Source: Leclercia adecarboxylata (lineage in GTDB: Bacteria; Pseudomonadota; Gammaproteobacteria; Enterobacterales; Enterobacteriaceae). From it: a stretch of DNA of 64,000 nucleotides. This document shows, one piece after another, positions 54,113 through 63,567 of this stretch. Below the pieces are notes generated by a model that worked only from the letters and a program-made list of their open reading frames with translations, made no database searches and was not told where the DNA came from. Numbering within the stretch: position 1 is the first letter of the stretch; each line of letters begins with the position of its first letter. Made by a program: the position numbers and the translations under genes. The stretch is taken from NCBI GenBank assembly GCA_002360945.1, contig DERO01000049.1:24981-88980 (forward strand), read 5' to 3'.

Positions 54113-55121
54113 GGATCACCTCCACCTGGGCAGTGCGTTGACGGATATGTTCTACAGCTAAGGCCACGGCAGGCAGATTGTCTGGCGCAGTCAGCTGCAC
54201 CACCAGAATCCCCAGCGCGCGCTCGCCGATATACTCAATTTTGCCGTGCAGGATATTCACCGCCACGCCAAATTTCACCGCCACCTCTGACAGCACCGGC
54301 TGTTCGGCCGAGTCGCCGATAAACAGGATCTTCAGCAGTTGCCCTGGTAGATGCTGGCGCAGGCGCTCCGGCAGGGTCAGGTTCAGGGTGTGCGACACCA
54401 GCTGCTGCGTAAAGGCATGCTGCGGGTGGGCAAAGATATCAAATACCTCGCCCAGCTCAACCACTTCGCCGCCGGACATTACCGCCACGCGATCGCAGAT
54501 GGATTTGATGACGTTCATTTCGTGGGTGATCAGCACGATGGTGATGCCCATCTGCGCGTTGATCTGCTTTAACAGCGCCAGAATGGTGGCGGAGGTTTCC
54601 AGATCCAGTGCCGAGGTCGGTTCATCACAAAGCAACACGTCGGGATGGTTGGCAATGGCGCGGGCAATGCCAACGCGCTGTTTCTGCCCACCGCTGAGCT
54701 GCACCGGGTAACGGTTGGCTTTATCGCTCAGCCCCACCAGAGCGAGGATTTCACTGACGCGCGGGGCGATTTTGCTACGCTCCCAGCCGGCAGCCTTCAG
54801 GCTAAAGGCCACATTCTGCGCCACGGTGCGGGTGTGCATTAAGTTGAAATGCTGAAAAATCATGCCAATACGCTGGCGGGCCTGACGCAGGTTCACGCCT
54901 TCAAGGGCGGAAATTTCCACGCCGTTGATATTGACGCTGCCCGACGCCGGGCGCTGGAGCGCATTCAGGGTGCGCAGCAGCGTGCTCTTGCCTGCCCCGC
55001 TGGTGCCGACGATGCCGAATATTTCTCCGGCGGCGATGCGCAGGCTGACGTCTGACACCGCCCGGGTGGCAGGGCCGCGTCCGGTCTGGAAATCGACGCA
55101 GACCTTATCTAACTCAATCAT
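54105..55121 (-). CDS. MetN-like ABC ATPase with NIL domain
   Basis: The protein is 338 residues. Walker A GTSGAGKSTLL, signature LSGGQKQRVGIARA and Walker B VLLCDEPTSALD are present. Residues about 265-338 form the C-terminal NIL domain, which in MetN binds methionine and inhibits transport. The ATG at 55121 follows a GA-rich ribosome site; a longer frame from 55184 is not preferred. Confidence 0.9.
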   Translation of the reverse strand: MIELDKVCVDFQTGRGPATRAVSDVSLRIAAGEIFGIVGTSGAGKSTLLRTLNALQRPASGSVNINGVEISALEGVNLRQARQRIGMIFQHFNLMHTRTVAQNVAFSLKAAGWERSKIAPRVSEILALVGLSDKANRYPVQLSGGQKQRVGIARAIANHPDVLLCDEPTSALDLETSATILALLKQINAQMGITIVLITHEMNVIKSICDRVAVMSGGEVVELGEVFDIFAHPQHAFTQQLVSHTLNLTLPERLRQHLPGQLLKILFIGDSAEQPVLSEVAVKFGVAVNILHGKIEYIGERALGILVVQLTAPDNLPAVALAVEHIRQRTAQVEVIRG

Positions 55122-55180
55122 GACTACCTCAGAAATGCGAAAAGGGCAGCCGCTGCTGCCCTGGTGTCTGCCCGTTGCTA

Positions 55181-56014
55181 TCAAGGTTTCGCGGCCGTCA
55201 TCCAGTCTGGTTTCTGGAACGCGGTATAGACATTTTTCGGATCGTCGATCACCGCGCGATAGGCCGGTGACTGCACCACGGTGACGATATCTTTGGCAAA
55301 AGGCTTATCCGCATCTTCCGTGCGAACCGCAATAATATTTTTCAGGTTCTCGTCCAGGTGTTCCTGGGCCAGCGCGCTGGAGAGATCCAGCCCGGCGGCA
55401 ATGGCAAAATTACCGTTAACCAGCGAGGCGGTGACGCTGTCCAGCGTGCGCGGCAGCTGGGCCGCCTCCAGCGGTTTGAACACCAGTCCCTTCGGATTAC
55501 TGGCAATATCACGCTCTGAGGCTTTGGTTGGATCGATATTCTCTTTGATGGTAATCAGCTTGAGCGACGCGAGGAAACGCAGGCCACGCGCAAGGTTGGT
55601 TGGATCGTTGGAGAGGGTAACAATATCGCCTTGTTTCAGTTCATCCAGGCTCTTTACCTTGCGGGAGTAGAACCCCATCCCGGCGGTAGGCACGGTGAGT
55701 AATTTGCTGAGCTTCAGGTTCTTGTCGGCGGTGAACTTGGTGAAATAGAGCGTGTGCTGGAACAGGTTGGCGTCAATGCTGCCGTTCGCCAGCGCCATAT
55801 TCGGCTGCACGTAGTCGCTGAATTCGCGCACCACGACCTTGTAGCCTTTTTCTTTCAGCGACGGGGCAATGGCCTGCTTGACCATATCGCCATACGGACC
55901 CGGCGCAACGCCGAAGACGATAGTGTGTGGATCGCTGTTCGCGTGGGCAGCCTGCAAACCGCAGACCAGCAAAAGCGCGCCAGTGGCAGCGCGAAGCGTG
56001 TGACGTAATCCCAT
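55181..56014 (-). CDS. NlpA/MetQ-family substrate-binding protein
   Basis: The protein is 277 residues. A signal peptide (MGLRHTLRAATGALLLVCGLQAAHA) is followed by a MetQ-type fold: IVFGVAPGPYGDMVKQAIAPSLKEKGYKV, ANLFQHTLYF, IVTLSNDPTNLARGLRFL, KPFAKDIVTVV. The cysteine in LLLVCG is not in a standard lipobox, so it may be a soluble periplasmic protein rather than a lipoprotein. No MetJ box (AGACGTCT) lies upstream. Confidence 0.87.
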   Translation of the reverse strand: MGLRHTLRAATGALLLVCGLQAAHANSDPHTIVFGVAPGPYGDMVKQAIAPSLKEKGYKVVVREFSDYVQPNMALANGSIDANLFQHTLYFTKFTADKNLKLSKLLTVPTAGMGFYSRKVKSLDELKQGDIVTLSNDPTNLARGLRFLASLKLITIKENIDPTKASERDIASNPKGLVFKPLEAAQLPRTLDSVTASLVNGNFAIAAGLDLSSALAQEHLDENLKNIIAVRTEDADKPFAKDIVTVVQSPAYRAVIDDPKNVYTAFQKPDWMTAAKP

Positions 56015-56203
56015 GAGATCTCCATTTCAAAGCGGTGATGCGTGATGTGGATGCGCCGTACGGTGCGACGCAGCTCCTGCTAACATGACACAGATCACAG
56101 GCCGCGTCCTTGAAATTATTTCATGAAGTTGCGAATTATGTCGTTGAATGTACTACAGATGCTTATGCGATTTTCGGGATAGCTATCCCGGCGGGGTAAG
56201 CGG

Positions 56204-56234
56204 TATCCCCGGCAGCGACGCGCCGCCGGGGATA
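56204..56234 (-). terminator. Hairpin after the porin gene
   Basis: TATCCCCGGC (56204-56213) pairs with GCCGGGGATA (56225-56234) with an 11-base loop, 6 bp after the porin stop on the minus strand. The T tract is weak. Confidence 0.6.
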
Positions 56235-56240
56235 GACGTA

Positions 56241-57386
56241 TTAGAAGTCGTAGCGCAGACGTACCAGGTTCATATCGCCCAGATCGTCGGTGCTGGAGGT
56301 GAACACGTGCTCGTAATCCACACGGAAACCGTAGTCCAGCTGGAAGCTAATACCCACGCCGTTGTCGATACGCTGGTAGTTACGGCCATTCATGGTCTCA
56401 ATACGGTCACCCATGAAGTAAGGCTGGATGGATTTCACCGCATACTGACCAATCGGGAATTTATAGCCCGCGAAGTACTCAATACCCCACGCATCACCCG
56501 CGAAGTAGTCGTTAACCGACACTTTCTTGCTGGTCATAAAGTTCTGATACCAGCCACCGCCTGCGGAGAAGGTCCAGTTGTCCGGGGTCCAGCTCAGCGC
56601 GGTACCGAGGATGTTCTGATCCCAGGACTTGCTGTCGCCGTTATCCGGGTTACGCATGTCGGCGCGGGTGTAGTTCCAGGCTGCGCCCCAGGTCAGATCG
56701 GTGGTCAGACGATAGTCCAGACCCAGTGAACCGCCGCCTTTACGCTTGTAACGCAGGCCATTGCCCGGCAGGTATTCGCTGTCTTCGAACAGGTAAGAGG
56801 CGTAGATGTCGGCATCGCCGAGGGTTTTCTTGTACTTCAGCATCTGACGTGAACGGTAAGAGCCGTCGTAGTCGCCGTTGATGCCGTTACCCGGCGCCTG
56901 GCCGATCATGTCGTAGTCCCAGATATCGGTCTTCGCGCCCACCACATCATAGTAAACGCTGTTCTGCTGGCCGAAGGTCAGGGTACCCCAAGTGTCGCTC
57001 TTCAGGCCGGTGTAGAGCATACGGCGGGAGGTGTCATGCGCGCCGTCGGCATGGTGGTTGTCCCAGTTGAACTGGGCCGGAATGTTCACACCCAGCTCGT
57101 AGTAGCTGATCCAGCTGATGTCATCAAAGAGGTAGTAATCGGCTGCGAAACGGAAGCGGGTGCCGCCGTCAAAGCCGTTACGCTTGTAGCTGTTTTTGCC
57201 GTCGTCGCCGGTCATGTTCTGGAACTGAGGACGGATGCTGCCGCCCACGGTGAAGTTCAGACGGCTCAGCGGGTTACCCGCCTGCGGATCCTGCTTCAGT
57301 ACGGTGATTTCAGCCTGGGATGCAAAAGACGCCAACGCCACTGCTGCGCCGATCGATACCGCCAGCGCTTTTTTAGTTATGGTCAT
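56241..57386 (-). CDS. Outer-membrane porin
   Basis: The protein is 381 residues. A signal peptide (ALAVSIGAAVALASFASQA) precedes repeated amphipathic strands rich in Tyr, Trp and Gly. The last residue is Phe (VRLRYDF), as the Bam assembly signal requires. It is a trimeric-porin-like sequence but not OmpC/OmpF or PhoE. GSYRSRQMLKYKK and GDYDGSYRSR recall the porins of unknown specificity near amino acid transporters. Symbol withheld. It is monocistronic, bracketed by hairpins. Confidence 0.8.
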   Translation of the reverse strand: MTITKKALAVSIGAAVALASFASQAEITVLKQDPQAGNPLSRLNFTVGGSIRPQFQNMTGDDGKNSYKRNGFDGGTRFRFAADYYLFDDISWISYYELGVNIPAQFNWDNHHADGAHDTSRRMLYTGLKSDTWGTLTFGQQNSVYYDVVGAKTDIWDYDMIGQAPGNGINGDYDGSYRSRQMLKYKKTLGDADIYASYLFEDSEYLPGNGLRYKRKGGGSLGLDYRLTTDLTWGAAWNYTRADMRNPDNGDSKSWDQNILGTALSWTPDNWTFSAGGGWYQNFMTSKKVSVNDYFAGDAWGIEYFAGYKFPIGQYAVKSIQPYFMGDRIETMNGRNYQRIDNGVGISFQLDYGFRVDYEHVFTSSTDDLGDMNLVRLRYDF

Positions 57387-57524
57387 TATTTTTCCTTAAT
57401 AGACACACTGCCATTTATTTAGCAGGTGAATATTAACCAGGATTTATCTGCTCGTGTTGTCCGGTTTTTAATGATTTGTGCCACTAAAACGCAGTGATTT
57501 ATCTTTTTATGCTACTTAAGTGGA

Positions 57525-57550
57525 ACGCGCCGGTATATTACCCGGCGCGT
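57525..57550. terminator. Hairpin between ybbP and porin
   Basis: ACGCGCCGG (57525-57533) pairs with CCGGCGCGT (57542-57550) around an 8-base loop, 18 bp after the ybbP stop. It probably ends the ybbAP transcript. Confidence 0.6.
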
Positions 57551-57568
57551 AATGATTGCGGAGGGGGA

Positions 57569-59983
57569 TTAACCGGAGAACTGACGGAACAGGGCTTTGC
57601 CTTTCAGCAGACGGGCACCCAGCCAGCCGCCGCACAGCGAAAGCATCACCGCCCCACAGAGCGGCAGGATCACCCACAGCCGCCAGTCCGGCTCCCAGGG
57701 GAAGTCAAACACCCGGGTCTGCAGCACCGCCAGCGCGGTTTCTGCGCCAATGGCCGCCACCAGGCCAGCCACCAGCCCCAGCAGGGCAAACTCGCTCCAC
57801 AGGGTGGTACGCAGCAGTTTTTTGCCCGCCCCCAGAGTGCGGTAGACCACCAGCTCCTGATGGCGCTGACGCATCCCGACCTGCACCTGGGCAAGCAGTA
57901 ACAGCACGCCGCAAATCGTTACCAGCACTACCATCACCTCCAGCGCCCGGCTCACCTGCTCCAGCACCTGCCCGACCTGTCTGAGGATCGCGCCGATATC
58001 CAGCAGGCTGATGGTCGGGAACTCGCGGTTAAGCTGGGTGAGCATGCCGTTGCCGTTCTCCCAGCGGAAACTGGTCAGCCAGCTCTGGGGCTGCCCGTCC
58101 AGCGCCCCGGAGGGGAAGATAAAGAAGAAGTTCGGCCGCAGGCTCTCCCAGTCAACTTTGCGCAGGCTGGTGACTTTGGCGCTGAAGTCCTGAGTATCAC
58201 CGGTAAAGGTGACCGTATCGCCCAACGCAACGTTAAGACGTTTCGCCAGCCCCTCCTCCATCGACACCTCCCCCGCTTTCGGCGGCCAGCTGCCGGCAGT
58301 GATCGGGTTGTGATCCGGGCGTTTATCCTGCCAGGTCAGGTTCAGCTCGCGGTTAAGGGATTCATCCTTATTGCCCTCGGTGGACTGGCCGTTAATCTGG
58401 GTCAGGCGCGCCCGCACGATGGGGTAGTAGGACTCGGGGATAATCTGATGCTCAGAGAGGAACGCCTTCAGCGGCGTGACCTGCTCCGGGGCGATGTTGA
58501 TCAGGAAATAGTTCGGGCTCTCCGGTGGGAGCTGCTGTTGCCAGCGATCCAGCAGGTCGCCGCGCAGTACCAGCAGCAGCGCCAGCAGCATAAACGACAG
58601 TGAAAACGCCGACAGCTGGCTGAGGGTCGACCACGGCTGGCGCAGCAGGCGGTTCACCGCCAGACGTACCGGTAGCGATTTCACCGTCAGCCCTTTCAGG
58701 ACGCTAAGCAGCATCCAGCCCAGCACGCCGCAGAGCAGCGCCAGCACTACCGCCCCGGCCAGCACCGCCCACAGCAGCATGCTACCGCCCATCAGCCAGG
58801 CGAGCAGCACCACCACTACCGCCACGATAACCGGCAGATAAAACTTCAGCGGCCAGACGCTGGCCACCACGTCGCGACGCAGGACGCGCAGCGGCTGGGT
58901 TGCCAGCAGCAGGCGGTACGGACGCAGCCCCACCAGCAGCGAGATGACGATCATCGCGCCAATCGCCCACAGCCACGGCCAGAGGCTGGCTGGCGGCAGG
59001 GCGGCAGGCAGCACCGGCTTGAGCAGCACCATCAGTACCTTTTCAAACAGCAGCCCCATCGCCCCGCCGGTAATCGCGGAGAGCGCCAGCACCGCCAGCC
59101 ACTGGCCGACAATCAGCTTACGCAACTGCGCCCTGCCCGCCCCCAGGGTTTTGAGGATCGCCACCAGGTCGTAGCGGCTGCGGCAGTAGTGGCCCATCGC
59201 CACCGCCACTGCTGCGACCGCCAGCAGCAGGGTCAGCAACGCCGAGAGCAGCAGGAACTGCTGGGAACGCTCCAGCGATTTGCCGAGCGCTCCGTCCTCC
59301 TGCTCCATTCCGGACCAGCGGTGCTCCGGCTTGAGCTGCGGCAGCAGCCACTTCTCGTAACTCGCTAACTGTGCGGGCGCGCCGCCAAACTTAATGCGCC
59401 AGGTGACGCGACTCCCGGGTTGTACCGCCCCGGTTTTGGCCACATCGGCGGTATTCATCAGCAGACGCGGCGCCATCTGGAAGGGGTTAAACCCGGAGTC
59501 GGGCTCCTGAACCACTTCCCCGGCAATTTTCAGGGTGGCATCCCCAACGTCGATGCTGTCGCCGGTTTTTAAATTCAGCAGCGCCATCAGACGCGAGGCC
59601 AGCAGCACCGTGCCCGGGGCCGGTTTCAGGCCCGGCGGGTTGGTCTGTAGCTCACCGTACAGCGGATAGATATCATCCACGGCCTTTACGCTCGCCAGCT
59701 GCGGCGTGTCGGCGGCAAAGGTCATGGTCTGGAAGCTGAGCTGCTCGCTGACCTTCAGCCCCTCTTTTCTCGCCTCTTCAAGCCACGCCTGCGGCACCTC
59801 GCGGGAGCTGCGTAACGTCCGATCCCCCGCCATAAACTCGCGGCTTTGCTGGCTGAGCCCCTTTTCCATCCGATCGCTGACGCTGCCGAGCGCCAGAACG
59901 CAGGCCACCGCCAGGCTTAACGCCAGCCAGACGATCAGCAGCGAGGGGGAGCGCCATTCGCGCCAGAACCAGCGGGCAATCAT
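57569..59983 (-). CDS. ybbP: YbbP, FtsX-type ABC permease
   Basis: The protein is 804 residues. One N-terminal membrane segment, a large periplasmic region, and two groups of FtsX-like segments (LLLSALLTLLLAVAAVAVAM and LVTICGVLLLLAQVQVGMRQRHQELVVYRTLGAGKKLL) are visible. With YbbA it forms a LolCDE/MacB-like exporter of unknown substrate. Its start overlaps ybbA by 4 bp. Length is the same as in E. coli. Confidence 0.94.
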   Translation of the reverse strand: MIARWFWREWRSPSLLIVWLALSLAVACVLALGSVSDRMEKGLSQQSREFMAGDRTLRSSREVPQAWLEEARKEGLKVSEQLSFQTMTFAADTPQLASVKAVDDIYPLYGELQTNPPGLKPAPGTVLLASRLMALLNLKTGDSIDVGDATLKIAGEVVQEPDSGFNPFQMAPRLLMNTADVAKTGAVQPGSRVTWRIKFGGAPAQLASYEKWLLPQLKPEHRWSGMEQEDGALGKSLERSQQFLLLSALLTLLLAVAAVAVAMGHYCRSRYDLVAILKTLGAGRAQLRKLIVGQWLAVLALSAITGGAMGLLFEKVLMVLLKPVLPAALPPASLWPWLWAIGAMIVISLLVGLRPYRLLLATQPLRVLRRDVVASVWPLKFYLPVIVAVVVVLLAWLMGGSMLLWAVLAGAVVLALLCGVLGWMLLSVLKGLTVKSLPVRLAVNRLLRQPWSTLSQLSAFSLSFMLLALLLVLRGDLLDRWQQQLPPESPNYFLINIAPEQVTPLKAFLSEHQIIPESYYPIVRARLTQINGQSTEGNKDESLNRELNLTWQDKRPDHNPITAGSWPPKAGEVSMEEGLAKRLNVALGDTVTFTGDTQDFSAKVTSLRKVDWESLRPNFFFIFPSGALDGQPQSWLTSFRWENGNGMLTQLNREFPTISLLDIGAILRQVGQVLEQVSRALEVMVVLVTICGVLLLLAQVQVGMRQRHQELVVYRTLGAGKKLLRTTLWSEFALLGLVAGLVAAIGAETALAVLQTRVFDFPWEPDWRLWVILPLCGAVMLSLCGGWLGARLLKGKALFRQFSG

Positions 59984-60666
59984 GCTTCCTCCCTTAATTC
60001 ACCGTTCACCAGGCGCAGGCGGCGATCGCAGCGGGCCGCCAGCTGCGGATCGTGGGTGACGAGGATCAGCGTGGTACCGTGCTCGCGGTTCAGGGAAAAC
60101 AGCAGATCGGCAATTTTGTCCCCGGTCTGGCGATCGAGGTTGCCGGTAGGTTCATCAGCAAAAAGCACGTCCGGGCGACCATTGAATGCGCGAGCCAGCG
60201 CCACGCGCTGCTGCTCGCCGCCGGAGAGCTGCGCCGGAAGGTGATCGAGGCGTTTGCCCAGCCCCAGCTGCTCCAGCAGGGCTTTGGCGCTCTCGCGGCT
60301 GTGGGCGGTATTCTCGCCGCGTAACAGGCCCGGCAGCTCGACGTTCTCAAGCGCGTTAAGGGTCGGGATTAACATAAATGACTGGAAAACAAAGCCGATA
60401 TGCTTTGCACGCAGGGCGGCGCGCGCCTCTTCATCCTGCTGGTGCAGGGGTTGACCGACCAGATGAACCTCACCGCTGCTGCCGTCATCCAGCCCGGCAA
60501 GGATCGCCAGCAGCGTGGACTTGCCGGAGCCCGACTCGCCAATCAGGGCGATGCTCTGCCCGCGTTTGACAATGAGTTCAACTCCGGTAAGGATGGAAAG
60601 CTCGTGTTCCCCCTGACCCACGGACTTCTTAAGATGATGAACTTCAACAATGTTTTCCGCTGGCAT
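59980..60666 (-). CDS. ybbA: YbbA, ABC ATPase partner of YbbP
   Basis: The protein is 228 residues. Walker A GESGSGKSTLLAIL, signature LSGGEQQRVALARA and Walker B VLFADEPTGNLD are LolD/MacB-like. It is divergent from tesA, and the two coding regions overlap by 33 bp at their 5' ends, so each gene's promoter lies inside the other. Confidence 0.95.
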   Translation of the reverse strand: MPAENIVEVHHLKKSVGQGEHELSILTGVELIVKRGQSIALIGESGSGKSTLLAILAGLDDGSSGEVHLVGQPLHQQDEEARAALRAKHIGFVFQSFMLIPTLNALENVELPGLLRGENTAHSRESAKALLEQLGLGKRLDHLPAQLSGGEQQRVALARAFNGRPDVLFADEPTGNLDRQTGDKIADLLFSLNREHGTTLILVTHDPQLAARCDRRLRLVNGELREEA

Positions 60667-61260
60667 TTGCCCTTCCTGTTTCTGATTCTGATGACATTTC
60701 GCGCCGCGGCGGCGGACACGCTATTAATTCTGGGCGATAGCCTCAGCGCGGGCTACCGGATGGCGGCCAGTGCCGCCTGGCCTGCTCTGCTGAACGATAA
60801 ATGGCAGACCAGAACGTCGGTGATCAACGGCAGCATCAGCGGTGATACCTCCCAACAGGGACTTTCGCGCCTGCCGGCCCTGCTGAAACAGCATCAGCCG
60901 CGCTGGGTGCTGGTGGAGCTCGGCGGCAATGACGGGCTGCGCGGCTTCCAGCCTCAGCAGACCGAGCAGACCCTGCGCAAAATTTTGCAGGATATTCGCG
61001 CCGCGAATGCCCAGCCGCTGCTGATGCAAATTCGCCTGCCCGCTAACTACGGTCGTCGGTATAATGAAGCCTTCAGCGCGATCTATCCGAAGCTTGCCAA
61101 AGAGTTCGATGTCCCGCTGCTGCCCTTTTTTATGGAAGAGGTCTACCTGAAGCCGCAGTGGATGCAGGATGACGGTATTCACCCCAACCGGGACGCACAG
61201 CCGTTTATTGCCGACTGGATGGCGACCCGGCTGGCTCCTTTAGTTAAACATGACTCGTAA
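60634..61260 (+). CDS. tesA: TesA, periplasmic acyl-CoA thioesterase I/lysophospholipase
   Basis: The protein is 208 residues starting MMNFNNVFRWHLPFLFLIL. The signal peptide ends at AAA; SGNH blocks GDSLSAGYR (Ser), GGNDGLRG and DGIHPN (Asp-His) form the active site. It hydrolyses long-chain acyl thioesters, arylesters and lysophospholipids in the periplasm. Start chosen by comparison with E. coli. It overlaps ybbO by 11 bp. Confidence 0.96.
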   Translation: MMNFNNVFRWHLPFLFLILMTFRAAAADTLLILGDSLSAGYRMAASAAWPALLNDKWQTRTSVINGSISGDTSQQGLSRLPALLKQHQPRWVLVELGGNDGLRGFQPQQTEQTLRKILQDIRAANAQPLLMQIRLPANYGRRYNEAFSAIYPKLAKEFDVPLLPFFMEEVYLKPQWMQDDGIHPNRDAQPFIADWMATRLAPLVKHDS

Positions 61261-62056
61261 TTCAGCGGAGATCCTGACAGGTAAAGTTATGCAAAAATCG
61301 GTCTTAATAACAGGATGTTCCAGTGGAATTGGCTTTGAAAGTGCCCTTGAACTGAAGCGCCAGGGATTCTGGGTACTGGCCGCCTGCCGCAAACCCGAAG
61401 ACGTTGAACGGATGAACGGGGTAGGTTTGACCGGCGTGCTGTTGGATCTGGATTGTGCCGACAGCATCGAGCGCGCCGCCGATGAGGTGATCGCTCTCAC
61501 CAATAATCGTCTGTATGGGCTGTTTAACAATGCCGGTTTCGGCGTTTACGGTCCGCTGCAGACCGTCTCCCGCCAGCAGCTTGAGCAGCAATTCTCCGCC
61601 AACTTTTTTGGCGTGCACCAGCTCACCATGCGCCTGCTGCCCGCCATGCTGCCGCACGGCGAAGGGCGGATTGTGATGACCTCCTCGGTGATGGGGCTGA
61701 TCTCCACGCCGGGCCGAGGGGCCTACGCCGCCAGCAAGTACGCGCTGGAAGCCTGGTCGGATGCGCTGCGCATGGAGTTGCGCCACAGCGGCATCAAGGT
61801 GAGCCTGATTGAACCGGGCCCCATCCGCACCCGCTTTACCGACAACGTTAACCAGACCGCCGATAAGCCGGTCGAAAACCCCGGTATTGCCGCGCGTTTT
61901 ACGCTGGGGCCGGAGGCGGTAGTCGCCAAAGTGCGCCATGCTTTTGAGAGCAAAAACCCCAAAATGCGTTATCCGGTCACGCTGGTGACCCATGCCGTCG
62001 GCCTGCTGAAGCGTCTGCTGCCTGGCCGGATGATGGACAAAATTTTACAGGGCTGA
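61250..62056 (+). CDS. ybbO: YbbO, short-chain dehydrogenase/reductase
   Basis: The protein is 268 residues. The cofactor motif TGCSSGIG and NNAGFG, the catalytic Ser region MTSSVMGLIS and YAASK show an intact classical SDR. In E. coli, YbbO reduces aldehydes and some ketones with NADP(H). It overlaps tesA by 11 bp, so the two are coupled. Confidence 0.94.
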   Translation: MTRNSAEILTGKVMQKSVLITGCSSGIGFESALELKRQGFWVLAACRKPEDVERMNGVGLTGVLLDLDCADSIERAADEVIALTNNRLYGLFNNAGFGVYGPLQTVSRQQLEQQFSANFFGVHQLTMRLLPAMLPHGEGRIVMTSSVMGLISTPGRGAYAASKYALEAWSDALRMELRHSGIKVSLIEPGPIRTRFTDNVNQTADKPVENPGIAARFTLGPEAVVAKVRHAFESKNPKMRYPVTLVTHAVGLLKRLLPGRMMDKILQG

Positions 62057-62113
62057 GTTGAAGCCACGCGCCACGCCCCCATGTAAATAAAAACTCATAA
62101 CCGAGAATGCCGC

Positions 62114-62968
62114 ATGTCCGTACAGAATATTGTCAACATTACCGAAGCCAACCTGCACCAGACCCTTGAACAGTCGATGACCAAACCGGTGCTGTTCTAC
62201 TTCTGGTCTGAGCGTAGCCAGCACTGTCTGGAGCTGACGCCGGTGCTCGAGAAGCTTGCGGCCCAGTACAACGGTCAGTTTATTCTGGCAAAACTGGACT
62301 GCGACGCCGAGCAGATGATCGCCTCGCAGTTTGGTCTGCGCGCCATCCCAACGGTTTATCTGTTCCAGAACGGTCAGCCGGTTGATGGCTTCCAGGGGCC
62401 GCAACCGGAAGAGGCGATCCGCGCCCTGCTGGATAAAGTGCTGCCGCGCGAAGATGAGCTGAAAGCGCAGCAGGCGGCGGCCCTGATGGCCGAAGGCAAA
62501 TATGACGAAGCCCTGCCGCTGCTGAAAGAGGCCTGGCAGCTCTCCGGTCAGAACAGCGAAACCGGCCTGCTGCTGGCGGAAACTCTGATTACCCTGAAGC
62601 GCTCCGAAGATGCCGAAGGGGTGCTGAAGACCATCCCTCTGCAGGATCAGGATACCCGCTATCAGGGTCTGGTAGCGCAGATTGAACTGCTGAAGCAGGC
62701 CGCGGATACACCGGAAATTCAGCAGTTGCAGCAGCACGTTGCCGAAAACCCAGCCGACGCGGCGCTGGCCAGCCAGCTGGCACTGCAGCTGCATCAGGTG
62801 GGTCGTAACGAAGAGGCGCTGGAGCTGCTGTTCAGCCATCTGAAAACCGATCTGGCGGCCGCTGATGGTCAGGCGCGTAAAATGTTCCAGGAAATTCTGG
62901 CCGCGCTCGGCACGGGTGATTCCCTGGCTTCGACCTATCGCCGTAAGCTTTACGCCCTGTTGTATTGA
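62114..62968 (+). CDS. cnoX: CnoX (YbbN), chaperedoxin
   Basis: The protein is 284 residues. A thioredoxin domain (1-110) has the active site degenerate at the first cysteine, SERSQHC instead of WCGPC, as in E. coli YbbN. TPR helices follow (about 115-284). It holds hypochlorite-stressed proteins and hands them to GroEL and DnaK. It cannot act as a normal CXXC thioredoxin. Confidence 0.95.
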   Translation: MSVQNIVNITEANLHQTLEQSMTKPVLFYFWSERSQHCLELTPVLEKLAAQYNGQFILAKLDCDAEQMIASQFGLRAIPTVYLFQNGQPVDGFQGPQPEEAIRALLDKVLPREDELKAQQAAALMAEGKYDEALPLLKEAWQLSGQNSETGLLLAETLITLKRSEDAEGVLKTIPLQDQDTRYQGLVAQIELLKQAADTPEIQQLQQHVAENPADAALASQLALQLHQVGRNEEALELLFSHLKTDLAAADGQARKMFQEILAALGTGDSLASTYRRKLYALLY

Positions 62969-62980
62969 TCGCTCCCTCCT

Positions 62981-63010
62981 GTGCCCGGTAATACTTCGCT
63001 TACCGGGCCT
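62981..63010. repeat. REP-type palindrome after cnoX
   Basis: GCCCGGTAA (62983-62991) and TTACCGGGC (63000-63008) form a 9-bp perfect stem over TACTTCGC, following the cnoX stop by 14 bp. Confidence 0.7.
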
Positions 63011-63567
63011 GCTCATCTGATTTAACCTCTCCGTATCATTTCCGCCTGATAGCTGACGACTAATTATTTTCAGTCTATGGACAGATTGACTGTTTTTATT
63101 ACCTTCACTGTCGACCCTCACTTTAAAACCAACAAAGTCTCAAATAAGTCTATAAAAAGACTACTTGCACGCACGCAAGAAAATAACAACTTCTTCACGA
63201 ATCAATAATAATCCCCTCTTCCAACGGCCAAAAAGCGTTACCAAACGTAAATTTGATCACAATATTCCACCAAAATGACTAATAGCACACTTTATGTAAC
63301 ATTTTTCTCTAAGCGAAGCATACCGTTCTTTCGTTTGAAATTAGACTAATTGCAGACAATAAAAACTGATCAATAATTGACTTGCCAATAACTATTTAAT
63401 GGTTAGAATCCAGAAAAACACGACCATTAAAAATTCCTTTAGTTACACAAAAGACAATAAAAAGACAATAAAAACACCTGCAAATACTTCAGAGCCAGAG
63501 CCCTCATACTCTCTGCCACTCTGCAATTTACATTTTGATCAAACGATTGACCTCAGGATATGTAGAG
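63011..63567. other. AT-rich leader region upstream of the truncated exported protein
   Basis: There is no defensible gene in these 557 bp. The stretch is strikingly AT-rich against both neighbours, with runs such as AATAATAATCCCC and AATAAAAACTG. It fits an H-NS-silenced promoter of a surface or accessory gene. A 95-codon frame at 63399 overlaps the following gene and looks spurious. Confidence 0.55.

Noticed and set aside
62114..62968. Apparent active-site damage in the thioredoxin domain (SERSQHC)
   Set aside because: The same degenerate motif is normal for CnoX/YbbN, so it is not a mutation.
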